In this document: positions 14,266-20,966 of the stretch, one piece after another
How the letters are laid out: each line of letters begins with the position of its first letter
Position numbering within the stretch: position 1 is the stretch's first letter
IMG/VR virus record: IMGVR_UViG_3300030090_002921
Location: 1 to 25,925 of that record
Reading direction: 5' to 3' (one strand)
Length of the DNA stretch: 25,925 nt
Origin: a virus
The notes under the pieces: model-generated
The model's input: only the letters and a program-made list of their open reading frames with translations
What the model was told of the DNA's origin: nothing
Database searches by the model: none
Made by a program: the position numbers and the translations under genes

Positions 14266-14831
14266 ATTTCACAAAAGAACAAAAACGTATTGCCGAACTC
14301 ATTGGCATTAGAAATCTTAATAGTAGGAATGATCTAAACAGGATCGCTGCTGCACAACAGACTGCTAAGTTACTGGGGATTAGAAATTTCGATAGCGCAA
14401 AAGATGCTGGTCAAGTAACTAGTGCTATGGAAACAGCCCAACGTCTGGGCATCAGAAACATCGACAGTGCAAAAGATATTGCACAGATCAGAGCAGCTCC
14501 TCCTGCTCCTGCTCCTGCTCCTGAACCCGAACCTGAGCCTGAAGAGCCATTTGATTACGAGCGAGCACTACAAACTTATCAAAGTGATTTTGAAAGACAA
14601 ATGGCTGAGAATGAGAGGGGATATGCAGAAAAACTTGGATCACTAGAGGATCGACTGCATCATATGCTGAGCAGACCTAACACTGATCCATTGCGAAGAT
14701 CACGTGTGATGGGCGTGAGATTTGCTACTGGTAAACCAATAAGGAAAAAGAAGAATGTCTTTGCTAATAGGAACATGGATCGAATCAACGATAGAGGTAT
14801 GAGGATTAAAAGTTCAGCAATTAACATCTAA
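14262..14831 (+). CDS. gp7.3-like virion protein candidate with 24-residue repeats
   Basis: A 189-residue protein just before the portal gene, the place of T7 gp7.3 (a tail/host-range virion protein). Residues 10-79 hold three repeats of 24 residues centred on LGIRN-x-(D/N)-S (G15, G39, G63). A Pro-Ala then Pro-Glu linker follows (about 79-94), then a charged helical region (95-138) and a basic C-terminal domain. The C-terminus SSAINI recalls the end of T7 gp7.3 as I remember it (GGGINI). Apart from the tail and position it does not resemble gp7.3 in sequence, so the call is inference. It starts on ATGA overlap and ends 2 bases before the portal. Confidence 0.55.
   Translation: MNFTKEQKRIAELIGIRNLNSRNDLNRIAAAQQTAKLLGIRNFDSAKDAGQVTSAMETAQRLGIRNIDSAKDIAQIRAAPPAPAPAPEPEPEPEEPFDYERALQTYQSDFERQMAENERGYAEKLGSLEDRLHHMLSRPNTDPLRRSRVMGVRFATGKPIRKKKNVFANRNMDRINDRGMRIKSSAINI
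14289..14498 (+). repeat. Three 72-bp coding repeats (24-residue period)
   Basis: Units of about 72 bases begin near 14289, 14361 and 14433, each encoding LGIRN followed by (L/F/I)-(N/D)-S-(R/A)-(N/K)-D. DNA copies have diverged but amino acids are kept. They are followed at 14496-14540 by a short GCTCCT then GAACCT-type microsatellite encoding Pro-Ala and Pro-Glu pairs, a spot prone to length change. Confidence 0.75.
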
Positions 14832-14833
14832 TA

Positions 14834-16390
14834 ATGAGCGCACGTATAAGGTATGATTATTTATCAAGCGATCGTTCTCAATTTCTAGAAGAAGCACGGC
14901 AAGCATCAGAGCTTACCCTGCCTTATTTGATTAAAGGACATGAAGAACATATCTCAGGTATGAAACAGCTGAAGACACCTTACCAATCGGTAGGTGCTAA
15001 GGCATGTGTCACATTGGCAAGTAAGCTTATGCTTGCCTTGCTACCTGTACAAACAAGTTTCTTCAAACTACAGCTAGACGAAAGTCAACTCGGTGAGAAC
15101 TTTGCACCTGAGATGAAGTCGGAATTAGATCTTGCATTTGCAAAGATCGAAAGAATTATTCTGGAATCTATCTCTGCATCAGATGATCGAGTAGCTGTAC
15201 ACCAGGCATTGCTTCACTTAGTTGTGGCAGGTAATGCACTTGTGTTCATGAGCAAGAAAGGCATCAAGGTATATCCTCTGAACCGCTACGTAGTGGATCG
15301 AGATGGGAACGGTCAAGTGATTGAAATAGTCACAAAGGAACGAATTGCTAAAGAGCTGATAGAAAGTCAGCTACCTAAAGAACAACTAGAGCCTAACCGT
15401 GTTGATGACGAAGGTGACTATGGTGACGATGTTGATGTCTACACGCATATCAAGCGAGACAACAACAGGTTTATTTGGCATCAGGAAGTCAACGGTCAAA
15501 CAGTTAAAGGCTCACAAGGTAAAGCACCTGTTGATGTAAATCCATGGATTGCATTGAGGTTCAATACCGTCGATGGTGAAGCCTACGGGCGCGGCAGGGT
15601 TGGCCAGTTTATTGGCGACCTAAAATCTCTTGAGGGTTTATCTCAAGCATTAGTAGAAGGATCGGCAGCAGCGGCTAAGGTCGTGTTTACAGTTAGCCCG
15701 TCCAGTACAACTAAGCCTTCGACACTGGCATCAGCTGGTAACGGAGCAATCATTCAGGGGAGACCTGATGACATTGGTGTCATTCAGGTAGGCAAAACAG
15801 CCGACTTCCGTACAGCATATGAAATGGTAGGTACGTTGTCTCAACGTATCAGTGATGCATTCCTAATTCTGAACATCAGACAGTCTGAACGCACTACTGC
15901 TGAAGAGGTGCGGATGACACAGATGGAACTAGAGCAACAGCTGGGTGGATTGTTCTCCCTGTTGACTGTTGACTTCCTCGTTCCGTACCTGAATAAGAAA
16001 CTGAGTGATGCGCAAAGGAATGGAGACATTCCAAAGATCCCTAAGAACATTGTCAAGCCAACCATTGTGGCTGGCATCAATGCATTAGGACGTGGACAGG
16101 ATCGTGAAAGCCTTAGTGCTTTCTTGACAATCCTTGCACAGACACTTGGCCCAGAAGCAATCGCTAACTTCATCAATACTGACGAAGTGATTAAACGATT
16201 GGCTGCGGCACAAGGTATCGATGTATTGAATCTTGTACGTTCTATGCAGGAAGTGCAGGAAGAACAGGCTGCAGTACAGCAACAACAGATGCAGATGCAG
16301 GCAGCACAGATGGAGATTGATGCGATGAAAGCACCAATTAATGATCCATCTAAGAATCCTGATATAGCACAACAACCACCCATGGAATAA
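14834..16390 (+). CDS. Portal protein (head-tail connector), T7 gp8-like
   Basis: A 518-residue protein, close to T7 gp8 (536). Recognised by its opening RYDYLSSDRSQFLEEARQASELTLPYLI, the conserved KTPYQSVGAKACVTLASKLMLALLP (about 45-70), the PLNRYVVDRDGNGQV region, and RTTAEEVRMTQMELEQQLGGLFSLL (about 352-377), which is typical of podovirus portals. It forms the dodecameric ring through which DNA enters and leaves the head. The C-terminus is Gln/Met rich (QQQQMQMQAAQM), likely flexible. The scaffold gene follows after 6 bases. Confidence 0.96.
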   Translation: MSARIRYDYLSSDRSQFLEEARQASELTLPYLIKGHEEHISGMKQLKTPYQSVGAKACVTLASKLMLALLPVQTSFFKLQLDESQLGENFAPEMKSELDLAFAKIERIILESISASDDRVAVHQALLHLVVAGNALVFMSKKGIKVYPLNRYVVDRDGNGQVIEIVTKERIAKELIESQLPKEQLEPNRVDDEGDYGDDVDVYTHIKRDNNRFIWHQEVNGQTVKGSQGKAPVDVNPWIALRFNTVDGEAYGRGRVGQFIGDLKSLEGLSQALVEGSAAAAKVVFTVSPSSTTKPSTLASAGNGAIIQGRPDDIGVIQVGKTADFRTAYEMVGTLSQRISDAFLILNIRQSERTTAEEVRMTQMELEQQLGGLFSLLTVDFLVPYLNKKLSDAQRNGDIPKIPKNIVKPTIVAGINALGRGQDRESLSAFLTILAQTLGPEAIANFINTDEVIKRLAAAQGIDVLNLVRSMQEVQEEQAAVQQQQMQMQAAQMEIDAMKAPINDPSKNPDIAQQPPME

Positions 16391-16396
16391 ATATAA

Positions 16397-17140
16397 ATGG
16401 CAGAAGTTATGTCAATGCTCCCTGATGAAAATGCACAGGGAGAACTTAATTCTGATGAGCAGGAGTCGCTGCAGATTGGCGAGGAAATTGCCAAAGAGCA
16501 AGACACCATGCTTGCAGGTAAGTATAAAGATGCACAAGAACTTGAAGCTGCATACCTAGAACTACAGAAGAAACTGGGTGAAGGTGGAGAAACACCTGAG
16601 GCTAGTGAAGATACAGAAGATGTAGAGGAACAGGCAGCTTCACTGTTCGATCGACTTTGGGATGAATCTCAAGGCGATGAATTTAATCAAGACACATTGC
16701 AAGAGCTATCAAAATCTGATCCAGCTGAACTTGCAAAGATGTATCTTGATTATCGCAACAGTGTTGCTAACAAAGAGTTTAGTAATGATGATGCTAACGC
16801 CCTGAAGAACAGTGTTGGTGGTGAGCAACAGTACTCACAACTGATGCAATGGGCTAATGAAAATTTGGATAGCAGTGAGATTGACAGGTTCGATTCAGTC
16901 ATCGATTCAGGTGATGTGAACGCTGCATACTTTGCTATCCAAGCGTTGTCGTATAAGTACGGTGACTCGGTTGGAGTAGAGGGCAAGCTTGTACAAGGTA
17001 AGGCTCCAACCGATGGATATAAGGGATACAAAAGTCAAGCTGAGGTTGTCGCTGCAATGCAAGACCCCAGGTATGACCGTGACCCTGCTTACCGCCAAGA
17101 AGTCATGGCCAAGCTTGAAAGATCAAACGTAAATTTCTAA
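16397..17140 (+). CDS. Scaffolding protein, T7 gp9-like
   Basis: A 247-residue, very acidic, helix-rich protein between portal and capsid modules. Signs are the YKDAQELEAAYLELQKKLGEG segment (about 42-62), an acidic linker (EDTEDVEEQ), DEFNQDTLQELSKSDPAELAKMYLDYRN, and a basic-charged C-terminal end (RYDRDPAYRQEVMAKLERSNVNF) that in scaffolds binds the capsid protein. It directs procapsid assembly and leaves before DNA packaging. It is separated from the capsid gene by the host-derived psbA cassette, unlike in T7. Confidence 0.93.
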   Translation: MAEVMSMLPDENAQGELNSDEQESLQIGEEIAKEQDTMLAGKYKDAQELEAAYLELQKKLGEGGETPEASEDTEDVEEQAASLFDRLWDESQGDEFNQDTLQELSKSDPAELAKMYLDYRNSVANKEFSNDDANALKNSVGGEQQYSQLMQWANENLDSSEIDRFDSVIDSGDVNAAYFAIQALSYKYGDSVGVEGKLVQGKAPTDGYKGYKSQAEVVAAMQDPRYDRDPAYRQEVMAKLERSNVNF

Positions 17141-17160
17141 TTTAAACCCACAAAATTACA

Positions 17161-17505
17161 ATGAAAAAAATTTTTGCAATCCTCCCTGCCACTCTGCTGG
17201 CTGCAAACGCTGCTTACGCAGGTCCTTACGTTAATGTAGAAGCGAATTCTGGTTGGTCTGGTAATGATTATAATTCCACCGTCATCGATAACCACGTTGG
17301 TTACGAAGGTGAAGGATGGTATATCCAGGGCGGACCTGCCATCGTTTCTGAAGACGGCATGGATGCTGAGCTGGAACTGTCAGGTAAGGTCGGTGCTTCC
17401 GTAGCTCTGTCGGAATCCGTTGATCTCTACGGAGAGGTCTCGTTCATGACTGGCGATGAGTCCAGTTCCTATGGCACCAAAGCAGGTGTCAAGTGGACGT
17501 TCTGA
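17161..17505 (+). CDS. Secreted beta-barrel-like protein with signal peptide (114 aa)
   Basis: MKKIFAILPATLLAANAAYA is a clear Sec signal peptide with cleavage likely after A20. The mature 94 residues have alternating aromatic and polar residues (GPYVNVEANSGW; GWYIQGGPAIVS; AELELSGKVGASVAL; VDLYGEVSFMTG) and end in GTKAGVKWTF, an aromatic C-terminus like the insertion signal of outer-membrane barrels. It has room for about 6-8 short strands. It probably goes to the outer membrane or periplasm of the host; function is unknown. It sits just before hli, whose ATG overlaps its stop. It could come from a cyanobacterial outer-membrane protein. Confidence 0.7.
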   Translation: MKKIFAILPATLLAANAAYAGPYVNVEANSGWSGNDYNSTVIDNHVGYEGEGWYIQGGPAIVSEDGMDAELELSGKVGASVALSESVDLYGEVSFMTGDESSSYGTKAGVKWTF

Positions 17506-17675
17506 TGAACGACACACAAATCTGGCCCACTGAACCCACCATGTACATGCAAGAAGTTACTGAAACTCACAACGAAAAAGCAGAGATGCTGAATGGACGC
17601 CTGGCAATGCTTGGCATGATCGCAGCACTGGGTGCATACGCACTGACTGGTCAACTAATCCCTGGAGTCTGGTAA
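17505..17675 (+). CDS. hli: High-light-inducible protein (Hli/HLIP)
   Basis: A 56-residue single-helix protein of the chlorophyll a/b-binding superfamily. EKAEMLNGRLAMLGMIAALGAYALTGQL contains the ExxNGRxAMxG signature (E27, N30, R32), which binds chlorophyll, in one membrane helix (about 27-49). Hlis protect photosystems and aid photosystem II repair in thylakoids under stress; phage copies are expressed with psbA. It overlaps the upstream gene by 1 base (TGATG) and the downstream tiny gene by 1 base (TAATG). Acquired from cyanobacteria. Confidence 0.96.
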   Translation: MNDTQIWPTEPTMYMQEVTETHNEKAEMLNGRLAMLGMIAALGAYALTGQLIPGVW

Positions 17676-17734
17676 TGCCACAAGGTAAAGGAACATACGG
17701 AACGAAGAAAGGTCGTCCACCTAAGAAGAAATAG
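17675..17734 (+). CDS. Tiny basic protein (19 aa)
   Basis: ATG 17675 overlaps the hli stop (TAATG). The peptide MPQGKGTYGTKKGRPPKKK is nearly half Lys/Arg/Gly and ends in KKGRPPKKK, an AT-hook-like GRP core. Very similar short ORFs starting MPQGKGTYG occur, as I recall, in many marine phages near capsid genes. It may bind DNA or RNA; function unknown. Confidence 0.6.
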   Translation: MPQGKGTYGTKKGRPPKKK

Positions 17735-17736
17735 TT

Positions 17737-17886
17737 ATGGCTAAACCTGGACTTTATGCAAACATCCACGCTAAGCGCAAACGCATTGCTGCTGGCAGTG
17801 GTGAGAAAATGAGAAAGCCTGGAAGCAAGGGTGCACCTACTGCAGCCAACTTCAAGCGGTCAGCTAAAACTGCAAAGAAAAAGTAA
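17737..17886 (+). CDS. Small basic protein (49 aa), common in marine phages
   Basis: The peptide starts MAKPGLYANIHAKRKRIAAG and ends AKTAKKK, with 14 or more Lys/Arg in 49 residues. The GSGEKMRKPGSKGAPT centre is Gly/Pro rich and likely disordered. I recall near-identical small proteins in cyanophages and pelagiphages, but no function. It follows the 19-residue gene after 2 bases and is the last gene before the psbA leader. Confidence 0.7.
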   Translation: MAKPGLYANIHAKRKRIAAGSGEKMRKPGSKGAPTAANFKRSAKTAKKK

Positions 17887-17902
17887 CAGCTAAATAGAAT
17901 AA

Positions 17903-17921
17903 GGGAGGTGCAATTCCTCCC
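17903..17921 (+). promoter_or_regulatory. Hairpin in the psbA leader
   Basis: GGGAGG (17903-17908) pairs perfectly with CCTCCC (17916-17921) around a 7-base loop. No T tract follows, so it is a poor intrinsic terminator; it may be a processing or stability element at the start of the 107-base region before psbA. The rest of that region shows AGCC-AGCCA-GGCT as a second small hairpin (17930-17942) and no clear promoter or Shine-Dalgarno site. Confidence 0.4.
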
Positions 17922-17993
17922 CTAGCTCTAGCCAGCCAGGCTCTAAATGGTCTTACTTACTGATTACAGAACGACAATGCACTATTACTTTTG

Positions 17994-19073
17994 ATGACCA
18001 CTGTACTAACTAAACAACAACAACGAAGTAACTGGGATGAGTTTTGCTCTTGGGTTACTTCTACAAACAACCGACTATACGTCGGCTGGTTTGGTGTCCT
18101 TATGATTCCAACCCTGCTGGCAGCTACTACCTGTTTCATTATTGCCTTCATTGGCGCACCACCCGTAGATATCGATGGAATTAGAGAACCAGTTGCAGGA
18201 TCTCTCCTGTACGGAAACAACATTATTTCAGGTGCCGTCGTACCCAGCTCGAACGCAATTGGGTTACATATGTACCCAGTGTGGGAAGCCGGTTCGCTGG
18301 ACGAATGGCTTTATAACGGAGGCCCTTACCAGCTTGTCGTGTTCCACTTCCTCATTGGCATCTTCTGCTACATGGGTAGGGAGTGGGAACTCAGCTATCG
18401 ATTGGGAATGAGGCCCTGGATCTTTGTTGCATACTCAGCTCCGGTTGCTGCTGCAGCCGCGGTTTTCCTTGTCTACCCGTTTGGGCAGGGCAGTTTTTCA
18501 GACGGCATGCCTCTTGGCATTTCCGGTACGTTCAATTACATGTTCGTCTTTCAGGCTGAACATAATATCCTTATGCATCCATTCCATATGTTGGGTGTTG
18601 CCGGCGTTTTTGGTGGGGCTTTGTTCTCTGCTATGCATGGCAGTCTTGTCACCAGTTCCCTGGTTAGGGAGACGACCGAAACAGTTTCTCAAAACTATGG
18701 GTATAAGTTTGGGCAAGAGGAAGAGACATACAACATCGTAGCTGCACATGGATATTTTGGTCGTCTTATTTTTCAGTACGCTTCTTTTAATAACAGCCGC
18801 AGTCTCCACTTCTTCTTGGCTTCATGGCCAGTCGTGGGGATCTGGTTTACCGCCCTCGGCGTCAGCACCATGGCGTTCAACCTCAACGGATTTAACTTCA
18901 ATCAATCAATCGTCACCCGAGATGGTCGAGTGGTTAATACGTGGGCAGACCTATTGAATCGTGCTGGTCTTGGTATGGAAGTAATGCACGAACGTAACGC
19001 ACATAACTTCCCACTTGATTTGGCATCAGCTGAGACTACACCTGTCGCACTGACTGCACCATCCATTGGTTAA
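17994..19073 (+). CDS. psbA: Photosystem II D1 protein
   Basis: A full-length 359-residue D1, the reaction-centre subunit that carries electron transfer from water to plastoquinone in the thylakoid. Key residues are at canonical numbers: Y161, H190, H198 and P680 ligand region, H215 and H272 (iron), S264 (QB pocket), H332, E333, H337, D342 (manganese cluster), and A344 where CtpA cuts before [15 protein letters not shown]. Residue 130 is Glu, the high-light D1 type. Phage copies replace photodamaged host D1 during infection. Start ATG 17994 was chosen over TTG 17991. It comes after hli, as usual in cyanophages, and lies between scaffold and capsid. Confidence 0.99.
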   Translation: MTTVLTKQQQRSNWDEFCSWVTSTNNRLYVGWFGVLMIPTLLAATTCFIIAFIGAPPVDIDGIREPVAGSLLYGNNIISGAVVPSSNAIGLHMYPVWEAGSLDEWLYNGGPYQLVVFHFLIGIFCYMGREWELSYRLGMRPWIFVAYSAPVAAAAAVFLVYPFGQGSFSDGMPLGISGTFNYMFVFQAEHNILMHPFHMLGVAGVFGGALFSAMHGSLVTSSLVRETTETVSQNYGYKFGQEEETYNIVAAHGYFGRLIFQYASFNNSRSLHFFLASWPVVGIWFTALGVSTMAFNLNGFNFNQSIVTRDGRVVNTWADLLNRAGLGMEVMHERNAHNFPLDLASAETTPVALTAPSIG

Positions 19074-19091
19074 TTAAACGTCCGTTCATCT

Positions 19092-19256
19092 ATGTTTGAC
19101 ATCAAAATCGACGACAACGGAGCACGGATAATCCGTGATGCTCTTAGGGAATACAAAAGAAGATGGTCCGGTGGTCACCCACAAGAACAGATTGACATTG
19201 AGTTCCTAGAGATGCAGTTCAATCGTATGGTTTTGGAGTCAACCTTAGACGCATGA
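19092..19256 (+). CDS. Small hypothetical protein (54 aa)
   Basis: The frame opens 18 bases after the psbA stop region and encodes MFDIKIDDNGARIIRDALRE followed by a second helix (DIEFLEMQFNRMVLESTL). It looks like a short two-helix protein; similar ones occur in cyanophage genomes near psbA in my recollection. A perfect repeat CACGGAT-A-ATCCGTG lies inside its 5' part (19123-19137). Confidence 0.6.
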   Translation: MFDIKIDDNGARIIRDALREYKRRWSGGHPQEQIDIEFLEMQFNRMVLESTLDA

Positions 19257-19305
19257 CATGAGATGACATGGAACGGGGTCTCTCATTCTTCTTAAGGAGG
19301 AAACC

Positions 19306-19368
19306 ATGCAAGCAAAACGTCAAGTACGTCTTGTCTATCGCGGTGTTCCATACACCCGAAACAAGTGA
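19306..19368 (+). CDS. Tiny DUF4278-like peptide (20 aa)
   Basis: ATG 19306 is preceded by AAGGAGG at an 5-base distance, one of the strongest ribosome sites in the window, so translation is likely. The peptide MQAKRQVRLVYRGVPYTRNK contains L-V-Y-R-G-V-x-Y, the core of DUF4278 peptides found in cyanobacteria and their phages. It is shorter than most members. Its last codons form the 5' strand of the tRNA-like structure that follows. Confidence 0.6.
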   Translation: MQAKRQVRLVYRGVPYTRNK

Positions 19369-19407
19369 TCTGGTGATGAAAGAGGGGTTCGATTCCCCTC
19401 CTCACTA
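19364..19407 (+). ncRNA. tRNA-like acceptor/T-arm minihelix 1
   Basis: GAGGGG (19382-19387) pairs with CCCCTC (19395-19400) around TTCGATT, which fits the T-loop consensus TTCRANY. The outer AGTGA (19364-19368) pairs with TCACT (19402-19406). The two stems could stack as in a tRNA acceptor-T arm, with 13 unpaired bases in place of D and anticodon arms. A similar structure is found 250 bases later. This shape is a minimal RNase P substrate, so an mRNA processing role is possible, but unproven. Confidence 0.5.
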
Positions 19408-19450
19408 TTGGCATTGGGTAAACCTTTGCTGTATTTAATTTAAAAATTCT

Positions 19451-19615
19451 ATGCATAAGAGAGGACACACAGGAAGGCAACCCCAGAGAAAACATGCTTC
19501 TTACGCACAAAACTTTATAGAAGGATACTTAAATCGTACAGGTAGGCACACGCCACAAGCAGCGACAAAACTAGCAAAAAGGTTGAGCAAACATCAAAAC
19601 AACCAATACACCTAG
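19451..19615 (+). CDS. Small basic protein (54 aa)
   Basis: ATG 19451 opens a 54-codon frame beginning MHKRGHTGRQPQRKHASYAQ and ending SKHQNNQYT, very rich in Arg, Lys, His and Gln. The centre FIEGYLNRTGRHTPQAATKLAKRLSK is helical. Ribosome site is weak. It lies between the two tRNA-like elements, with its stop codon inside the second. Unknown function; such basic proteins may bind nucleic acid. Confidence 0.5.
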   Translation: MHKRGHTGRQPQRKHASYAQNFIEGYLNRTGRHTPQAATKLAKRLSKHQNNQYT

Positions 19616-19653
19616 CAGATGGTGAAGAGGGGGTTCGACTCCTCCTCCTGCTC
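19614..19653 (+). ncRNA. tRNA-like acceptor/T-arm minihelix 2
   Basis: GAGGGGG (19627-19633) pairs with CCTCCTC (19641-19647, one G-T) around loop TTCGACT, again a T-loop. The outer AGCAG (19614-19618) pairs with CTGCT (19648-19652). The loop side is shorter (8 bases, containing GGTGA as in element 1), and the 3' flank TATGGCACTGAG resembles the 3' flank of element 1 (TATTGGCATTGGG). The outer stem differs in sequence but keeps pairing, which suggests selection on structure. Confidence 0.5.
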
Positions 19654-19688
19654 TATGGCACTGAGCCCGTACGCGGACACCTCAGCTG

Positions 19689-19700
19689 CCGTCTAGACGG
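19689..19700. repeat. Perfect 12-bp palindrome before the capsid gene
   Basis: CCGTCTAGACGG is a perfect palindrome. Its first half contains CGTCTAG, the same heptamer that is repeated around the att site. It lies right after a small hairpin (CTGAG 19661-19665 with CTCAG 19681-19685) and 73 bases before the capsid start. It may be a protein-binding site or part of an RNA fold. Confidence 0.45.
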
Positions 19701-19731
19701 TGGGATAGACCACAAATACAATTAAATAAAA

Positions 19732-19768
19732 CTCAAAGATCTTTGAGAGTTGAATGATAATTACTCTC
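19732..19768 (+). promoter_or_regulatory. Two mutually exclusive hairpins before the capsid start
   Basis: CTCAAAGATCTTTGAG (19732-19747) is a perfect 16-base palindrome. GAGAGT (19745-19750) can instead pair with ACTCTC (19763-19768). The two pairings share 19745-19747, so only one can form. The second covers the bases just upstream of the capsid ATG at 19773, where no Shine-Dalgarno site is seen. A role in translation or RNA stability is inferred. Confidence 0.4.
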
Positions 19769-19772
19769 TAAA

Positions 19773-20918
19773 ATGGCACAACAACTTACTTCTCCTAAGG
19801 CACCACAGGTAATCCCTGGTGCCAGTAATCTGGCCGGTGGCCAGACACCTACAGTCGACCAACGTCGCGCCCTATATCTCAAGCTATTCAGTGGCGAGAT
19901 GTTTAAAGGCTTCCAGCATAATGCTATCGCCCGCGACATGGTTATGAAGCGTACCTTGAAGAACGGCAAATCATTGCAGTTCATCTATACAGGTCGCACC
20001 CAGGCGGAATATCACACCCCCGGCAACCCAATTTTGGGTAACTCGGATGGTGCACCGCCCGTGGCAGAGAAGACTATTACGGTCGATGATCTGCTAATCA
20101 GTTCAGCCTTTGTATACGATCTCGATGAGACTCTTTCTCATTACGATCTGCGTTCTGAGATCTCTCGGAAAATCGGCTATGCCTTGGCTGAAAAATATGA
20201 CCGTCTGATCTTCCGTGCTATTGCACGTGGAGCCCGTTCTGCTTCCCCTGTTAGTGCAACTAACTTTGAGGAGCCCGGCGGTACTCAGATCCGTGTTGGT
20301 TCTTCTACCAACGAATCTGATGCATTCTCTTCTTCCGCATTGGTCGCTGCTTTCTATGACGCAGCTGCTGCTATGGATGAGAAGGGTGTGTCTGGTGATG
20401 GCCGTGTGGCTGTCCTCAACCCCCGTCAGTACTACGAACTGATCCAAGCTGTTGGTTCCAACGGACTCGTAAACCGTGACGCCCAGGGCACTGCTCTGCA
20501 AGGCGGCAACGGCATCATCGAGATCGCTGGTATCAAGATCTACAAGTCCATGAACATCCCGTTCCTGGGTAAGTACGGAACCAAGTACGGCGGCACTACT
20601 GGTCAAACATCTCCTGGCAATACCGGTGACTTCATCGGACCTACCCTGGAAGATGCTTCCGGTGCTTCTACTGGTATCAACAATGACTACGGTACTGCTA
20701 CTGAATTCGGTGCAGTGTCTGCTGGTCTTATCTTCCAGCGCGAAGCTGCTGGTTGTGTTGAGGCAATCGGTCCTCAAGTCCAAGTCACCAGCGGAGATGT
20801 GTCCGTGATTTACCAGGGAGACGTAATCCTGGGGCGCTTGGCCATGGGGGCGGACTACCTGAACCCTGCTGCAGCTGTTGAGCTGTATGTGGGTGCTTCT
20901 GCTCCTTCCGTCTTCTGA
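19773..20918 (+). CDS. Major capsid protein, T7 gp10-like
   Basis: A 381-residue HK97-fold shell protein, a little longer than T7 gp10A (345). Recognised by the N-terminal region VDQRRALYLKLFSGEMFKGFQHNAIARDMVMKRTLKNGKSLQF (about 27-70), the E-loop/P-domain pattern VDDLLISSAFVYDLDETLSHYDLRSEIS, and GRVAVLNPRQYYELIQ (about 209-224), conserved among podovirus capsids. Codon use is smoother and more GC rich than in the tail genes, as expected for the most abundant virion protein. It is preceded by a structured leader and followed by a strong terminator. No slip site for a 10B-type frameshift was seen. Confidence 0.96.
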   Translation: MAQQLTSPKAPQVIPGASNLAGGQTPTVDQRRALYLKLFSGEMFKGFQHNAIARDMVMKRTLKNGKSLQFIYTGRTQAEYHTPGNPILGNSDGAPPVAEKTITVDDLLISSAFVYDLDETLSHYDLRSEISRKIGYALAEKYDRLIFRAIARGARSASPVSATNFEEPGGTQIRVGSSTNESDAFSSSALVAAFYDAAAAMDEKGVSGDGRVAVLNPRQYYELIQAVGSNGLVNRDAQGTALQGGNGIIEIAGIKIYKSMNIPFLGKYGTKYGGTTGQTSPGNTGDFIGPTLEDASGASTGINNDYGTATEFGAVSAGLIFQREAAGCVEAIGPQVQVTSGDVSVIYQGDVILGRLAMGADYLNPAAAVELYVGASAPSVF

Positions 20919-20933
20919 TTTTATACACTTTAT

Positions 20934-20960
20934 GGGGATCCTTCGGGGTCCCTTTTTTTT
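20934..20960 (+). terminator. Rho-independent terminator after the capsid gene
   Basis: Stem GGGATCC (20935-20941) pairs with GGGTCCC (20946-20952), one G-T pair, closed by the stable TTCG tetraloop, followed by eight T (20953-20960). It lies 16 bases after the capsid stop and just before the tail tube gene, the place of the T7 late terminator T-phi after gene 10. Confidence 0.95.
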
Positions 20961-20966
20961 AATTAT

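Noticed and set aside
15841-16509. Minus-strand frame (222 codons) over the portal gene end
   Set aside because: Cys/Ser/Ile-rich shadow of the Gln-rich portal C-terminus; all true genes in the window are on the + strand.
19254-19286. Terminator after the psbA region (ATGAGA/TCTCAT with TGACATG repeats)
   Set aside because: Only a 6-bp stem with a 17-base loop and a weak T/C tract; it lies next to a strong ribosome site instead of a transcript end.
19306-19407. True degenerate tRNA ending in the first T-loop
   Set aside because: No D-arm, anticodon arm or 7-bp acceptor partner upstream; the upstream bases encode the DUF4278-like peptide.
19411-19425. Second promoter-like ATTGGGTAAACC sequence
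   Set aside because: Match is limited to the first six bases, too weak without a second example; the segment is better explained as flank of the tRNA-like element.
20860-20918. Programmed frameshift making a longer capsid form
   Set aside because: No slippery heptamer was visible near the capsid stop and the terminator follows within 16 bases.
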